From Jaenimonas drosophilae (taxonomy: Eukaryota; Euglenozoa; Kinetoplastea; Trypanosomatida; Trypanosomatidae), in contig JASAON010001629.1 of the NCBI GenBank assembly GCA_030849065.1, forward strand, positions 61,703 to 125,702: DNA of 64,000 bases, in the 5' to 3' direction. Position numbers and translations under genes: made by a program. Below the pieces are notes generated by a model that was given only the letters and a program-made list of their open reading frames with translations, did no database searches and had not been told where the DNA came from. Positions within the stretch are counted from its first letter, which is position 1. Each line of letters opens with the position of its first letter. This document shows, piece by piece, positions 1-9,500 of the stretch.

Positions 1-88
1 CATGTGCGTGCTTCAATCAATGAAACATGGGTGGTTGTACCCATGACCAACACAAAATAGGCATGTGAGCCCATGAACGCAGGATCCT

Positions 89-3088
89 CTAAAGCAACAG
101 CGCGTTCCCGATGCCACGCGATAGAAGCTGTACCACCTGTTCAATGCGCTGAGCAACATCGTCATTCGAGGCAGAAGCGCGTGCAGAAGACTGAGGAAGG
201 TCCACGGCGGCAGCTCCACTGCGAAGAAGAGGCTCCGCACGTAGCGCAGTCGCCCCCTTTGCCTCCTGGGCAGCACGTAGATTTCTTCGTTCACGCGTGA
301 CTTCCTCAGCGATCGCAGCCACCTGTTCCGACAGCGCTGCAGCAACCTTTTCACGCTCTTCAACAAAGCGCCTCTGCTCCTCCAGCTCAGCTTCCTTCGC
401 CGCGAGCCGCTGCTCACGCACCGCCAGGGCGGAAAGGCCAGCCTCGTTGGCAGGAGCGGCTGGCTGTGCCTGGAGCGTTGTACGCCGAAGTTGCTCAATT
501 CGCTTCTCTTCTTCCTCTAGTGCTTGTTCCCGCTGCTGCAGCTCGCGCTGCTTCTGCGCAAGTGTGTTGGACACCTCCTTCATCTTGTCGGCTGACTTCT
601 CCATCCAATCCGCCTTGGCCACAATGTTGGCAGCCTTCGCCTGCTCTGCTTCGTAGACCTCCCGCTGCGAGGTGGATGCAGGAAAGGCTCGGCTCACCTC
701 CCCGAGATCTGCTGCGTAGTGTGCGTGAATCTTACGAAGATTCTCCATCGGCGTCGTCACACCGGGGAAGAGCTCTCCCACGACCGCAAAAATAGGTACC
801 ACAAAGGTCTCAATGAAGAAGAGCTGATCCGCGGCAATGGGCTGACCGCGACGGTTGCCGATCCCAACGGGCAGCCCACGCCGAGATTCATCATCTCCTT
901 GCTGGTGCATCTCCTCCACCACGCCCAGCCACTTGGTTGCCACCTCCACGCCCTTGCTCTGCGCGCCAATATCAGCGGCATGAAGAAGAAGCGAAAGCGC
1001 CTCCAGACGATCTTCCTCCGCTGACCAGTTATAGCTGCCCGCACCGGTACGCTGAGCCCACCGCTCCATCGATGACGCGTGCAGAGCCATATCTGTGTGC
1101 AGGATCAACGAGCACACTATGGTGTGGAAGCGAAGATTCTCAACACGATCCATATCTGCCGCAGTGAAGTCGGCGCTAGGGTTGGCCAAAAACTTCATGG
1201 CAGTGGCGCTGTGCATCTGCTCCAGCGCATTACGTCCATTGTATTCCAAAAACACTGGATCTACAATTTCCCGAAGAAAATGATTGCTCCGACCGGGGTG
1301 ACGCACGTCGTGCATCATCGCTGCGTAGGCAACTGCACGCTTCTCAATCACCGTCATGTGCTGCAACAGCTCAGGGCATGAAGTGAGGAGAGAAGCCACA
1401 CCCTGCAGGACATCCGCTCCGTGCAACGCATTATGATACGGGTGTTTTTCATAGTTGGTCTCCGCCATGGAAGCCACTGTGAGCCAACAGTGCAGCTGCT
1501 CTTCCGTACTAAACAATGCCCATCGCACCGCCACCTCTTTTGCACAGCTTTGCAGCACTGACGGAACCTGCTTAGCACAGCCAATAACGTCAAATCCCCA
1601 CTTCCAGAAATGCTCCGGATACGGAAGATCCGCCGCGCAAATCTCTGGCGAGCGACACACTAAGGGTTTCACTATGCTCCTCTGACGCCACCAGCAGCAA
1701 CCATTTGCTGGAGTCTCACCACCCACTTCACTGTACACCTCCACGAATTGCTGCGCCTGCTTCTCTGCCACTTCACAACGTTCAACAATAGCCTTGTACT
1801 GTTGCTCACGTGAGTCAGCCTCACTGCGAAGCTGTACAGCTGACTGCTTGGATGCTTCGAGCTGCGCCATCAGAGCATGTACTTGATCCTCCAGGACAGC
1901 GACATCAGAGGCCTGCTGGTTCTCATTCGCGCGTGATGTCTGCAAGGCGACCACTTGCTCTTCAGCCTTTGTACAGCGATCAAGTAACTGCTTGGCATCG
2001 TCACGCTCACGCTCAACAATAGCCTTGTACTGTTCCTCACGTGAGTCAGCCTCACTGCGTACTTGGGCAGCTGACTGCTTGGATGCTTCGAGCTGCGCCA
2101 TCAGAGCATGTACTTGATCCTCCAGGACAGCGACATCAGAAGCCTGCTGGTTCTCGTTCGCGCGTGATGTCTGCAAGGCGACCACTTGCTCTTCAGCCTT
2201 TGTACAGCGATCAAGTAACTGCTTGGCATCGTCACGCTCACGCTCAACAATAGCCTTGTACTGTTCCTCACGTGAGTCAGCCTCACTGCGTACTTGGGCA
2301 GCTGACTGCTTGGATGCTTCGAGCTGCGCCATCAGAGCATGTACTTGATCCTCCAGGACAGCGACATCAGAGGCCTGCTGGCTTTGAGTGGTTGCCATCT
2401 GTGTGTCTTGTTCGCCATTCACATGAGAGTGATCCTGGTGTGTTTGCTGTTCGTTTAGCTGACGGATGACCTCCTTTTGCGTATCAAGCTGGGCAACAAG
2501 TGACGCAATTTCATCTTTTCTGGCCTTTGACTTTGCACGATAGAGATGCTCCTGTTGGGTGAGCATTTCTTCCTTCGTTTGAAGTGTTTTTTCCAGGGCC
2601 GACGCAAATGCTGTTTTATCAGCGAGTTGCCGCTCCGTGTTACTGAGGTTTTGACGGAGCGTTTTAATGTGTGCGAAATAGGCAGGATCTGCAGATGCGG
2701 ATGTTGCTGTCTCGTTGTGATCGGCTGAAGCGATGGTCCCATTAGCCTGCCGTGATCGAGCGCGAAGCTCGATGTTTTCCTGAATGAGATCGCGGATGCG
2801 AATCTTCTGGTCGCGAATGATGCGTTGAGGTGGGGAGAGGGGGGCCTCATCAACGGTGTCGGTCGATGGGATTGAGTCCGTGGAGGCGGGATGCTCTCCG
2901 CCTGAAGGGGAGAGGAGTTGAAGCAACGCCTCATTTTCAGCACGGAGGTGGCTGCATTGTTGCAGTAGCTCGCGTACACGAAGGACAAAGGGAGCAGATG
3001 AGCTATACTCCCCGCTGTCGGTGGGGGTTGGGCTGCTGAGGCTATCTTGCTGAAAGACGGTGGTCGGTACGCGGCCAGTGTTTTCCAT
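89..3088 (-). CDS. Coiled-coil cyclic-nucleotide phosphodiesterase (class I PDE)
   Basis: This 999-residue protein should hydrolyse cyclic nucleotides. It begins with a long coiled coil containing three nearly identical 77-residue repeats (about residues 236-435). The catalytic HD domain follows (about 500-800), then a second Glu/Arg-rich coiled coil and a short tail. Metal and catalytic residues visible are the HNALH motif (H552, H556), the HD pair H593-D594, D706 in an LLHAAD context, and a Gln at 755 in the substrate-pocket position. Canonical HDxDHPG is HDVRHPG here, and the usual DISNP is DIGAQ, so the pocket surroundings diverge although the metal ligands are kept. The ATG at 3088 is genuine and the stop is TAG. 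Domain order differs from the GAF-containing PDEB type; I cannot assign it safely to PDEC or PDED. The coiled coils suggest attachment to a structure or oligomerisation (inference). Confidence 0.85.
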   Translation of the reverse strand: MENTGRVPTTVFQQDSLSSPTPTDSGEYSSSAPFVLRVRELLQQCSHLRAENEALLQLLSPSGGEHPASTDSIPSTDTVDEAPLSPPQRIIRDQKIRIRDLIQENIELRARSRQANGTIASADHNETATSASADPAYFAHIKTLRQNLSNTERQLADKTAFASALEKTLQTKEEMLTQQEHLYRAKSKARKDEIASLVAQLDTQKEVIRQLNEQQTHQDHSHVNGEQDTQMATTQSQQASDVAVLEDQVHALMAQLEASKQSAAQVRSEADSREEQYKAIVERERDDAKQLLDRCTKAEEQVVALQTSRANENQQASDVAVLEDQVHALMAQLEASKQSAAQVRSEADSREEQYKAIVERERDDAKQLLDRCTKAEEQVVALQTSRANENQQASDVAVLEDQVHALMAQLEASKQSAVQLRSEADSREQQYKAIVERCEVAEKQAQQFVEVYSEVGGETPANGCCWWRQRSIVKPLVCRSPEICAADLPYPEHFWKWGFDVIGCAKQVPSVLQSCAKEVAVRWALFSTEEQLHCWLTVASMAETNYEKHPYHNALHGADVLQGVASLLTSCPELLQHMTVIEKRAVAYAAMMHDVRHPGRSNHFLREIVDPVFLEYNGRNALEQMHSATAMKFLANPSADFTAADMDRVENLRFHTIVCSLILHTDMALHASSMERWAQRTGAGSYNWSAEEDRLEALSLLLHAADIGAQSKGVEVATKWLGVVEEMHQQGDDESRRGLPVGIGNRRGQPIAADQLFFIETFVVPIFAVVGELFPGVTTPMENLRKIHAHYAADLGEVSRAFPASTSQREVYEAEQAKAANIVAKADWMEKSADKMKEVSNTLAQKQRELQQREQALEEEEKRIEQLRRTTLQAQPAAPANEAGLSALAVREQRLAAKEAELEEQRRFVEEREKVAAALSEQVAAIAEEVTRERRNLRAAQEAKGATALRAEPLLRSGAAAVDLPQSSARASASNDDVAQRIEQVVQLLSRGIGNALLL
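1777..2386 (-). repeat. 231-bp in-frame tandem repeat inside the PDE gene
   Basis: Three copies of a 231-bp unit (the copy nearest the 5' end of the gene is partial), nearly identical in DNA. Matching landmarks recur at 1783 and 2014, and again one period further on. Each encodes 77 residues of heptad-like coiled coil starting QASDVAVLEDQ. The high identity points to recent expansion or ongoing homogenisation, so copy number may vary between strains. Confidence 0.9.
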
Positions 3089-3273
3089 CCTCAGCGAACC
3101 TGTTGCTCACACAAAGCGTGCAGAAGTACAAAGATGGCAGGTACTCACAGGCAACCAAAAGTATTCGAGCGGGCTTGCCGTGTATATGAGAGGGAGATGA
3201 AGACGAATGAGCGCACACTGAATCTCAAAGAAATTCCACACAGGTGTTAATGTGTCCTCTTCGTCCGCCCACG

Positions 3274-3306
<33 letters not shown>

Positions 3307-3852
3307 ACCGCACTCACGAGTCGTGGGGGAGGGCGAGGGGGTGGTGTTAGGCCCAGAAGTCTTTGTGGGTATAGAAGAGACTATGACGACGGAACAACCA
3401 GAATTCAGAGACGAAAAGTAGATGCCGTCCTACACTACAACACACACGCACACGGAAGTTAAAGCCTGCAAGAACAAATGAGAGGTGAAACAGACGAAAG
3501 TAGACGGCGTTGTGGGCACAGATGAGTCAGGCAGGTCAAAGCGGCAACAGCAGCCTTCTCAGAGGAGGCTTGCCACGCCCGTCAACAACAAAGATATTCA
3601 ACAAGAGTCACCAAGACAGCAATAAACATGCGTGGTGCTGTTGTTGCCCATCGACGGCCGCCCATGAGGTTGTTACGAGGCAGGTACCACAATGGGTGCC
3701 TCTTTGTCTCAGTAGTCTCTGCGAAGTTTTGGGAGGGGGGGGGGCAACACACAACAGACATCACACAGACGCACACACACAAGCAGCGGGATATGTTCCG
3801 CCACCAAGGACATGTGGAAGTACTCAACTCATATTTGTTGTTGAGTATTTGT
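3089..3852. other. Intergenic spacer with CA microsatellite and G-run
   Basis: No coding frame stands out. It holds a (CA)n tract at about 3281-3306, a G-run at 3735-3744, and pyrimidine-rich minus-strand sequence expected for processing signals between the kinase and the PDE. Confidence 0.6.
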
Positions 3853-5511
3853 TTAGTATGGACCGTAGTGCTCCAACTTGTAGGTGTGGAGGAGTTGCAC
3901 CGCATCATCCAACGCGTCAAGATCAATGTCTTTACCACTTTTTCCATGGGTTCGTAGCAGCTTTTGCAGATCTGCGAGAAAGGTGGACGTCGGCGGAGGT
4001 GGCGGGGATTCAGCCACCTTCGCGGAGGGGGTCGGAGTGGCTGGGCTGGATGCAGCCGAGCCAGCACTAAGTGGGCGGCTTGTAATGCGCACGACGGGAG
4101 CTGCAGCAGAACCCCGAGGCGTGCTTCCACCCACATTCTTACTGTGAGCCGCTGCCCGACTATGTGGCACACCTCCGCGTTTGCTGAGATCAATGGCGGG
4201 TCGAGAAGCCACACGTCGCTCACCAGTGGACGGACGAGCGTCTGAAGGGGTGGGAGGTGGGGTGTCCACCTGCGGGACTGATTTCCGCTTTGGGGCGGCA
4301 CGGCTAATAACGTTCTTCGTTAGCTTGCGGCGAGCGGAGCGTGGGGTTGCTGCAGCGGAGGATGGGACAGCACGTGGCGTGTTGGCCTTCTTTTCTTCTG
4401 ATTTCGGCGCAACTGCCGCAGCCTTCAGTGGGGATGCCGGCTGTGGGGGTGAGGTAGGAGGGGGAGGAGGGGGAGGGGGAACGGCATCGCCAAAGATGGT
4501 GTCTGAGCAGCCAGAGACGATCCACTCACTTGATCGCATCATCGCCGGGGCATGGAGCGCCATGGCGGCCTCTGGATTCCACTCCTTCTCGTACAGAAGC
4601 TCTGGGCCGTACTGCTGCTGTGCCACACGTCCAACTGCTGGCTTCTGTGAGGGGTGTGAGGGGTGACTGGCGGGCACCTCTAGATGAATATCAATGAGCT
4701 CCTGTGCTGTCGGGCGCTCCATGGGGTCCTTGTTGAGCATGTTGAGGATGATCTCCTGCAGGGCGATGTCAACCTCTGGGTTGAGTGGGGAGGCGGGCTC
4801 CGACACAATCTTTGTCATCAAACCCACCACATTGCTTGCATCAAAGGGCCGTCGAAAGGTGCACATTTCATAAAAGACTACGCCCAAACTCCAGACATCG
4901 CTGCGCTCATCGTAGGATTCATGCAGACACACCTCCGGTGCCAGGTAGTATGGTGTGCCAAACATGCTTGCGAACTGTGGCTCATCCAGCCGTTCGTTGC
5001 TGAGCACACTGCAGACGCCAAAGTCGCCAAGCTTGAGATGGTTCTTCGCTGTGACAAAGATGTTGCTCGTTTTGATGTCGCGATGCATGATGTTCTTGCC
5101 GTGGATGTGGGCCAAACCGGAGAGGAGCTCGGTCATCCACTCCACCACCACCTCTGTAGGGAATGGCTTCCCTTCAAAACGCTGGCGCTCAATGAGCTGT
5201 TCCAGCGTACCAAACTCACAGTACTCCATGACGATATTCACTGAGTTCGAACCGCTGAAGCTCTCACGAAACTTCACCACGTTGGGGTGGTCGACGCCGT
5301 TCATCACCTCAATCTCCTGCTTCGCTCGCTCCCTGTCTTCCGGACTCATTTCGAAGAGTGGCATCTGCTTGAGTACGTAGGTACGCTCGTTGCGATGGTC
5401 AGTGACTCGGAATGCATCGCTCGACGCGCCAGAGCCGAGAAGCTCGTAGACGCTGTAGTGGCGGAGCTCCTTCGCATGACGGTCCTTCAACTCCAACGGA
5501 GGTGGTGTCAT
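3853..5511 (-). CDS. NEK-family Ser/Thr protein kinase
   Basis: Predicted 552-residue kinase of the NIMA-related family, whose kinetoplastid members often act at basal bodies, flagella or in cytokinesis. The kinase domain fills roughly residues 18-280. Visible elements are VLK lysine K48, the alpha-C glutamate near 66, HRDIKTSN with D145, DFG with D163, and GTPYYLAPE in the activation segment. The glycine loop reads GSGASSD, so its third glycine is an aspartate. The C-terminal half is low complexity (Pro runs, Ala/Ser-rich) with a short helical tail. The start is the first ATG, 11 nt after an AG at 5523-5524 preceded by a pyrimidine tract; the open frame extends further upstream but only to a GTG. 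The family is sure, the subfamily is not. Confidence 0.9.
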   Translation of the reverse strand: MTPPPLELKDRHAKELRHYSVYELLGSGASSDAFRVTDHRNERTYVLKQMPLFEMSPEDRERAKQEIEVMNGVDHPNVVKFRESFSGSNSVNIVMEYCEFGTLEQLIERQRFEGKPFPTEVVVEWMTELLSGLAHIHGKNIMHRDIKTSNIFVTAKNHLKLGDFGVCSVLSNERLDEPQFASMFGTPYYLAPEVCLHESYDERSDVWSLGVVFYEMCTFRRPFDASNVVGLMTKIVSEPASPLNPEVDIALQEIILNMLNKDPMERPTAQELIDIHLEVPASHPSHPSQKPAVGRVAQQQYGPELLYEKEWNPEAAMALHAPAMMRSSEWIVSGCSDTIFGDAVPPPPPPPPTSPPQPASPLKAAAVAPKSEEKKANTPRAVPSSAAATPRSARRKLTKNVISRAAPKRKSVPQVDTPPPTPSDARPSTGERRVASRPAIDLSKRGGVPHSRAAAHSKNVGGSTPRGSAAAPVVRITSRPLSAGSAASSPATPTPSAKVAESPPPPPTSTFLADLQKLLRTHGKSGKDIDLDALDDAVQLLHTYKLEHYGPY

Positions 5512-6347
5512 TCCCCCTCTGCCTGTGCACGGGTGGTAGGAAAGGTGAAGAGTACAATGAAAATTGATTGCGTGTGGTGTCACTGTGGCTGTCTGTGGCG
5601 TAGTTGTTGTGTATAGTTAGCGGATGGAGAGGCAATTTGACGATGTCGTAGCAAATACAATAAAAGTGAAACGGAGTGTAAGAAAACAACAACCACAAAA
5701 AAAAGAAAGCTAATCAAAAAGGAAGTCAAATAGCTTCCACTCCACAACAACAACAACGACAACACCAACAACAGCACGTGCACACACACAAGTTTGATTG
5801 CGTGGAGTGGATGACTACACGACGTGTCTACCGTGATATTAGGGGGGGGGGAGGGAGGCAGGTGGGCTAGGGAACTCTGGAGATGCGTGCTTCCCTGCCC
5901 GCCTTGGGACCCTCTCTCTGTGGGACCACTGATTCGGTTGCTGAGCTGGCTGCTGTGGCGCAAAGATGAAGACGAGATGGAGAGACAGGCACCTACAACG
6001 TGATGTTGAGATAAGGGATTATCTCTTCATGAAACAACGGAGTGAGCGAACGCCGAAGTCAACGTCTCAACAGGAGCACACTGTGTAGGCGAGAGTGGGT
6101 GAAAAAAAAACCGTCTCCTCGTCCTTCTACTCTATACACACACTACAAAACGACAAGAGGAAAAGCCCACAGAGTTCAGCAAGAGAAGGTACGTATATGT
6201 GTGGGCAGGATTCATTTTGTGGTGTGACGCAGTCGCTCCTTCACAACATTGTGCCGGCTGACAGGCTTCGTGTCCAGTTTAGCGGACCCGCCACATTATT
6301 GCATGTGAAGAGCAGGTGAAGAAGATCCGTGTGCATCTCCACTCTCG
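5512..6347. other. Intergenic spacer
   Basis: No supported gene. It contains a G-run at about 5842-5851 and long minus-strand pyrimidine tracts. The predicted spliced-leader acceptor of the kinase mRNA is the AG at 5523-5524. Confidence 0.6.
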
Positions 6348-9224
6348 CTATGGAGATGGCGCTAAGTGTGTCAATGATGTGTACCATTTCTGCATCTCAG
6401 GTGGAATATGCATTCCAAACTGTCGGATTACGGTCTGTGTATGCCCCGGTGCAGCTTGCGCAAAGATCGTTTGCAGGCGCTCAATGACGGCTGCAAAGCG
6501 ATTCATGATATCCTTTGTCGGGGTCTGACCAACAGTGGCTCTGCACGCCGCAATCTCCTTCAGACCATCACGGAAGATGGTGTAGCCATCGGATGGGAGT
6601 CGAGCTTTCAAAAAGGCGCAGAACTCCTTCGATGTGCTTCCCAGTTGCGGTGGGGGCGGAGCATCCACATCAATCACCGCTCTACTTGGTGCCATCTCCA
6701 CGTGCTCCACCACTTGCTTCTGCATCACACCCTTTACAGCGGCGAGGTGATGAGAGCGAGAAGAAGAAGGCGAAACCAACGAAGTGGTTGGCATAGCTCG
6801 TGAGGGTGCGTGTGTGTCGGAGAGACGAAGAGGTGTCTCAGAGGCTTCTTCAAGGCGGCAGCGCTGGCGCGCCTGTGCGTCCTCCAAGGAGAATCGTCGT
6901 TGCTCCGCTTCGTAGGCCTTGGCCATGGCCGATGAGGCTGGCAACCGTGAACGCAGCACCTCCGCTTGCTGTGCCAGTGGGGGTGCAGCCCTTTCCACCT
7001 CAGATGATGTGGTGGTGGCTCGAGGAGCAGATCGAAAGCCTTGGAAAAATTGTACGGTGGAACTGTATGCCTCACGGAACTCCTTGGTGACGGTGCTCCG
7101 CTGCGCCACCCACTCCGACAAGGTGCCTAGCTGATCAGCAAAGCGCTCATCGGCGAGCACGACGCATCCATAATCCGCCTGGTGGCGAATGACTCGACCC
7201 ACACACTGATTCACCGCACGCATGGCCTCGTTACGGTACCAGTCATCCCCCGTGAAGGCTCGACCACGTACCTTTGGCCTCTGCGGTGCCACAGCGGTGA
7301 GGTGAGCACGCTTCAATCGAACGAACAAGTCGGTGTGGTTGGCGTAGGGAATGCCTGTGACGACTACCATCCGCCCATGGTTGTCGGAGAAGTCAACGCC
7401 TTCACTGATCTTCCCCCGACAGACCCCAAGAAGAATGGCACCTCTGCTCGTGCTCTCATCCACTGCCCGTTGAAAGCCCTGCACAACAGCGGGCAAATCG
7501 CCACTCTGGTTGGGCTCCACAAAGACGGGCTTCATGTCAGTGAGGAGGCCCCACACCGTCTTCTTCTCCTCAGGGCGTCCACTCCCTGCCCGCCACAGTT
7601 CCACCGCACCGTTCATGGCTGTGTAGCTCGGGAAGAAGACCAACGTTCCTCCCGGTGTGTTGCGGCTGAGATTGACGATAGTCATGCCGAGCTCCACGCG
7701 GTAGTCGACGCTGCTACGGAAGGCGTAGCCGCCATTGAGGCTTCCCCCACCAGGACCCCGGCATAGCGCCATGCAGCGCACTTGCTCCGGACTAATGACG
7801 TGGGCTCCCTTGTGGATGACGTCGAAGGCCATGCCGAGCTCTGCGGCAAAGTGCAGCATCGGGGAGAGGGTGCCACTCGTGAGGATGAGGCTGTGGAGAG
7901 AGGCACAGAGCTCCTGCATCTCGGCAGAGCTATCCAGACGCCAGAAGCCAAGAATACGCCCAGCACTAGCCCCCTTCTTCTTGCCGTTTGTAGGGCCGTG
8001 TTGCAGCACAAAACGGCACGAGTCAAGGTGCGTGCGGTTTTCAAAGACGGCAGCAAGAAACTGCTGTACATGGGCGATGCCAGATGCGGGGCTCTCACTG
8101 GTGGAGAGCACCTCAATCGCATTCGTCATGCTCTCATTCAGTCCGACAGACTGTGGCCCACCGGCAAACATTTCGTGCGTAATGAGTGCCTTGGAGAGGA
8201 AATCAAACATGTATGACCCGTCGCGGGTGAGTTCACCTGCTCCAACCTCCTCTCCTGCACCGCTGTGGGTGCCAACAGGGCCGAAGCTCTCGGCGTTGAT
8301 GCACTCCTCCAGACGCACCAGGACGAGCTTCAAACTGGCGAAGATCTGCTCTCGCATGGAGCGTGTGGCGACATCCTCGGCAGCCGACTCCAGTCGCTGC
8401 ATGGCTGCGGCCCGATCGCAATCGCTGATGGCGTTTGCCAAGGGCACCGGTTCCAGCTTCAGTCGTCCAGATTCGTCCAGCACAGAGGGCAAATTGTGCG
8501 CCTCATCCACAATGAGTACACACTGCTTCCACTCAAAGGGCAGCTGACGACGTAGTGCTGGGTCGAGCATATAGTTGTAGGGCATGAACACCATATCCGC
8601 AGATTCGGCGGCGTAGCGCTCATGGAAGTAGGGGCAGAAGCCTGACTGCTTTCCAAATTGAACCAAATCCTCAATGTCGTGGACCATATGTGCCTCATCC
8701 AAACAGGAGCTCGTGTCTTTGCTGCTGAGGAGCTGCTGAAAGAAGCGGCAGCTTCGCTCAGCGCGAAGGTGGCTGCACATACTCAGCTGCGCACTGGAGG
8801 ATGGAAGCTTTTGCACCTCACTATTGACGCACATGTGGTCGCGAGAGCCGAGCAAAGCCATGGAAACCGTCGAGCCGTACTTTGTCTTCTTCAGCTCCCG
8901 AATGGCTTGGGTGAGTTGCGCATGGGTTCGACTGCAGTAGACAATTTTCGTCCGCATGCGTGTCGGGGGTGGGGAGCCATCTGCACCACAGCGGAGAACG
9001 AGGTGCCGGCGTGTGCTACCGTCATCTCGCGGCGACTCAGTACCCATCCACGCCAGAGCTGCACAGAGGAGGCAGAGGGTCTTGCCAGTACCTGTTGGAG
9101 ATTCCAGCAGGCCGTGTGTCTTGTGCTGCAAACACTCAATCACCTTCTCCATGTAGTCGACCTGCGCCTGATAAGGCGAATAGGGGAACTGGATGGGAAG
9201 ACCATCGACCTGCAGCTCCACCAT
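6348..9224 (-). CDS. RTEL1: RTEL1-type Fe-S DNA helicase
   Basis: Predicted 958-residue superfamily 2 helicase of the XPD/FANCJ/RTEL1 group, which unwinds D-loops, G-quadruplexes and other structures in genome and telomere maintenance. The N-terminus (VDGLPIQFPYSPYQ...) and Walker A SPTGTGKT (K48) match RTEL1 closely. Four cysteines at 132, 150, 159 and 197 lie between Walker A and the DEAH box (240-243), the arrangement that holds the 4Fe-4S cluster in this family. The C-terminal helicase lobe ends with QCVGRVIRH-type motif VI near residues 650-700. A Ser/Pro-rich linker and a helical C-terminal region follow. The frame runs four codons further upstream from a GTG, but the first ATG after the AG at 9249-9250 is at 9224. 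FANCJ is the main alternative; the N-terminal wording favours RTEL1. Confidence 0.9.
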   Translation of the reverse strand: MVELQVDGLPIQFPYSPYQAQVDYMEKVIECLQHKTHGLLESPTGTGKTLCLLCAALAWMGTESPRDDGSTRRHLVLRCGADGSPPPTRMRTKIVYCSRTHAQLTQAIRELKKTKYGSTVSMALLGSRDHMCVNSEVQKLPSSSAQLSMCSHLRAERSCRFFQQLLSSKDTSSCLDEAHMVHDIEDLVQFGKQSGFCPYFHERYAAESADMVFMPYNYMLDPALRRQLPFEWKQCVLIVDEAHNLPSVLDESGRLKLEPVPLANAISDCDRAAAMQRLESAAEDVATRSMREQIFASLKLVLVRLEECINAESFGPVGTHSGAGEEVGAGELTRDGSYMFDFLSKALITHEMFAGGPQSVGLNESMTNAIEVLSTSESPASGIAHVQQFLAAVFENRTHLDSCRFVLQHGPTNGKKKGASAGRILGFWRLDSSAEMQELCASLHSLILTSGTLSPMLHFAAELGMAFDVIHKGAHVISPEQVRCMALCRGPGGGSLNGGYAFRSSVDYRVELGMTIVNLSRNTPGGTLVFFPSYTAMNGAVELWRAGSGRPEEKKTVWGLLTDMKPVFVEPNQSGDLPAVVQGFQRAVDESTSRGAILLGVCRGKISEGVDFSDNHGRMVVVTGIPYANHTDLFVRLKRAHLTAVAPQRPKVRGRAFTGDDWYRNEAMRAVNQCVGRVIRHQADYGCVVLADERFADQLGTLSEWVAQRSTVTKEFREAYSSTVQFFQGFRSAPRATTTSSEVERAAPPLAQQAEVLRSRLPASSAMAKAYEAEQRRFSLEDAQARQRCRLEEASETPLRLSDTHAPSRAMPTTSLVSPSSSRSHHLAAVKGVMQKQVVEHVEMAPSRAVIDVDAPPPPQLGSTSKEFCAFLKARLPSDGYTIFRDGLKEIAACRATVGQTPTKDIMNRFAAVIERLQTIFAQAAPGHTQTVIRQFGMHIPPEMQKWYTSLTHLAPSP

Positions 9225-9500
9225 CACTCTCACCACTGATGTTCTTGCCTAGGAAAAAACACACATAGAAAGGAAGATAAAATGGAGAATTGTTGTTTCC
9301 GGTGGAGCGCGACAGTGAGATAACACAGGATGGGAACCATAACCGGCTGCACCGACGCCCACGTACAAATGGTTTTGGTGAATGAAATTCTCTGATCTGC
9401 AGAGATGATGACGAGAATCTCTAGACAGAAGCATCTAGCAAATAGTCATGACGGTGGCAACGAAGTATACACTGGAGCAGTAGTTTGAAGCATTGCATCT

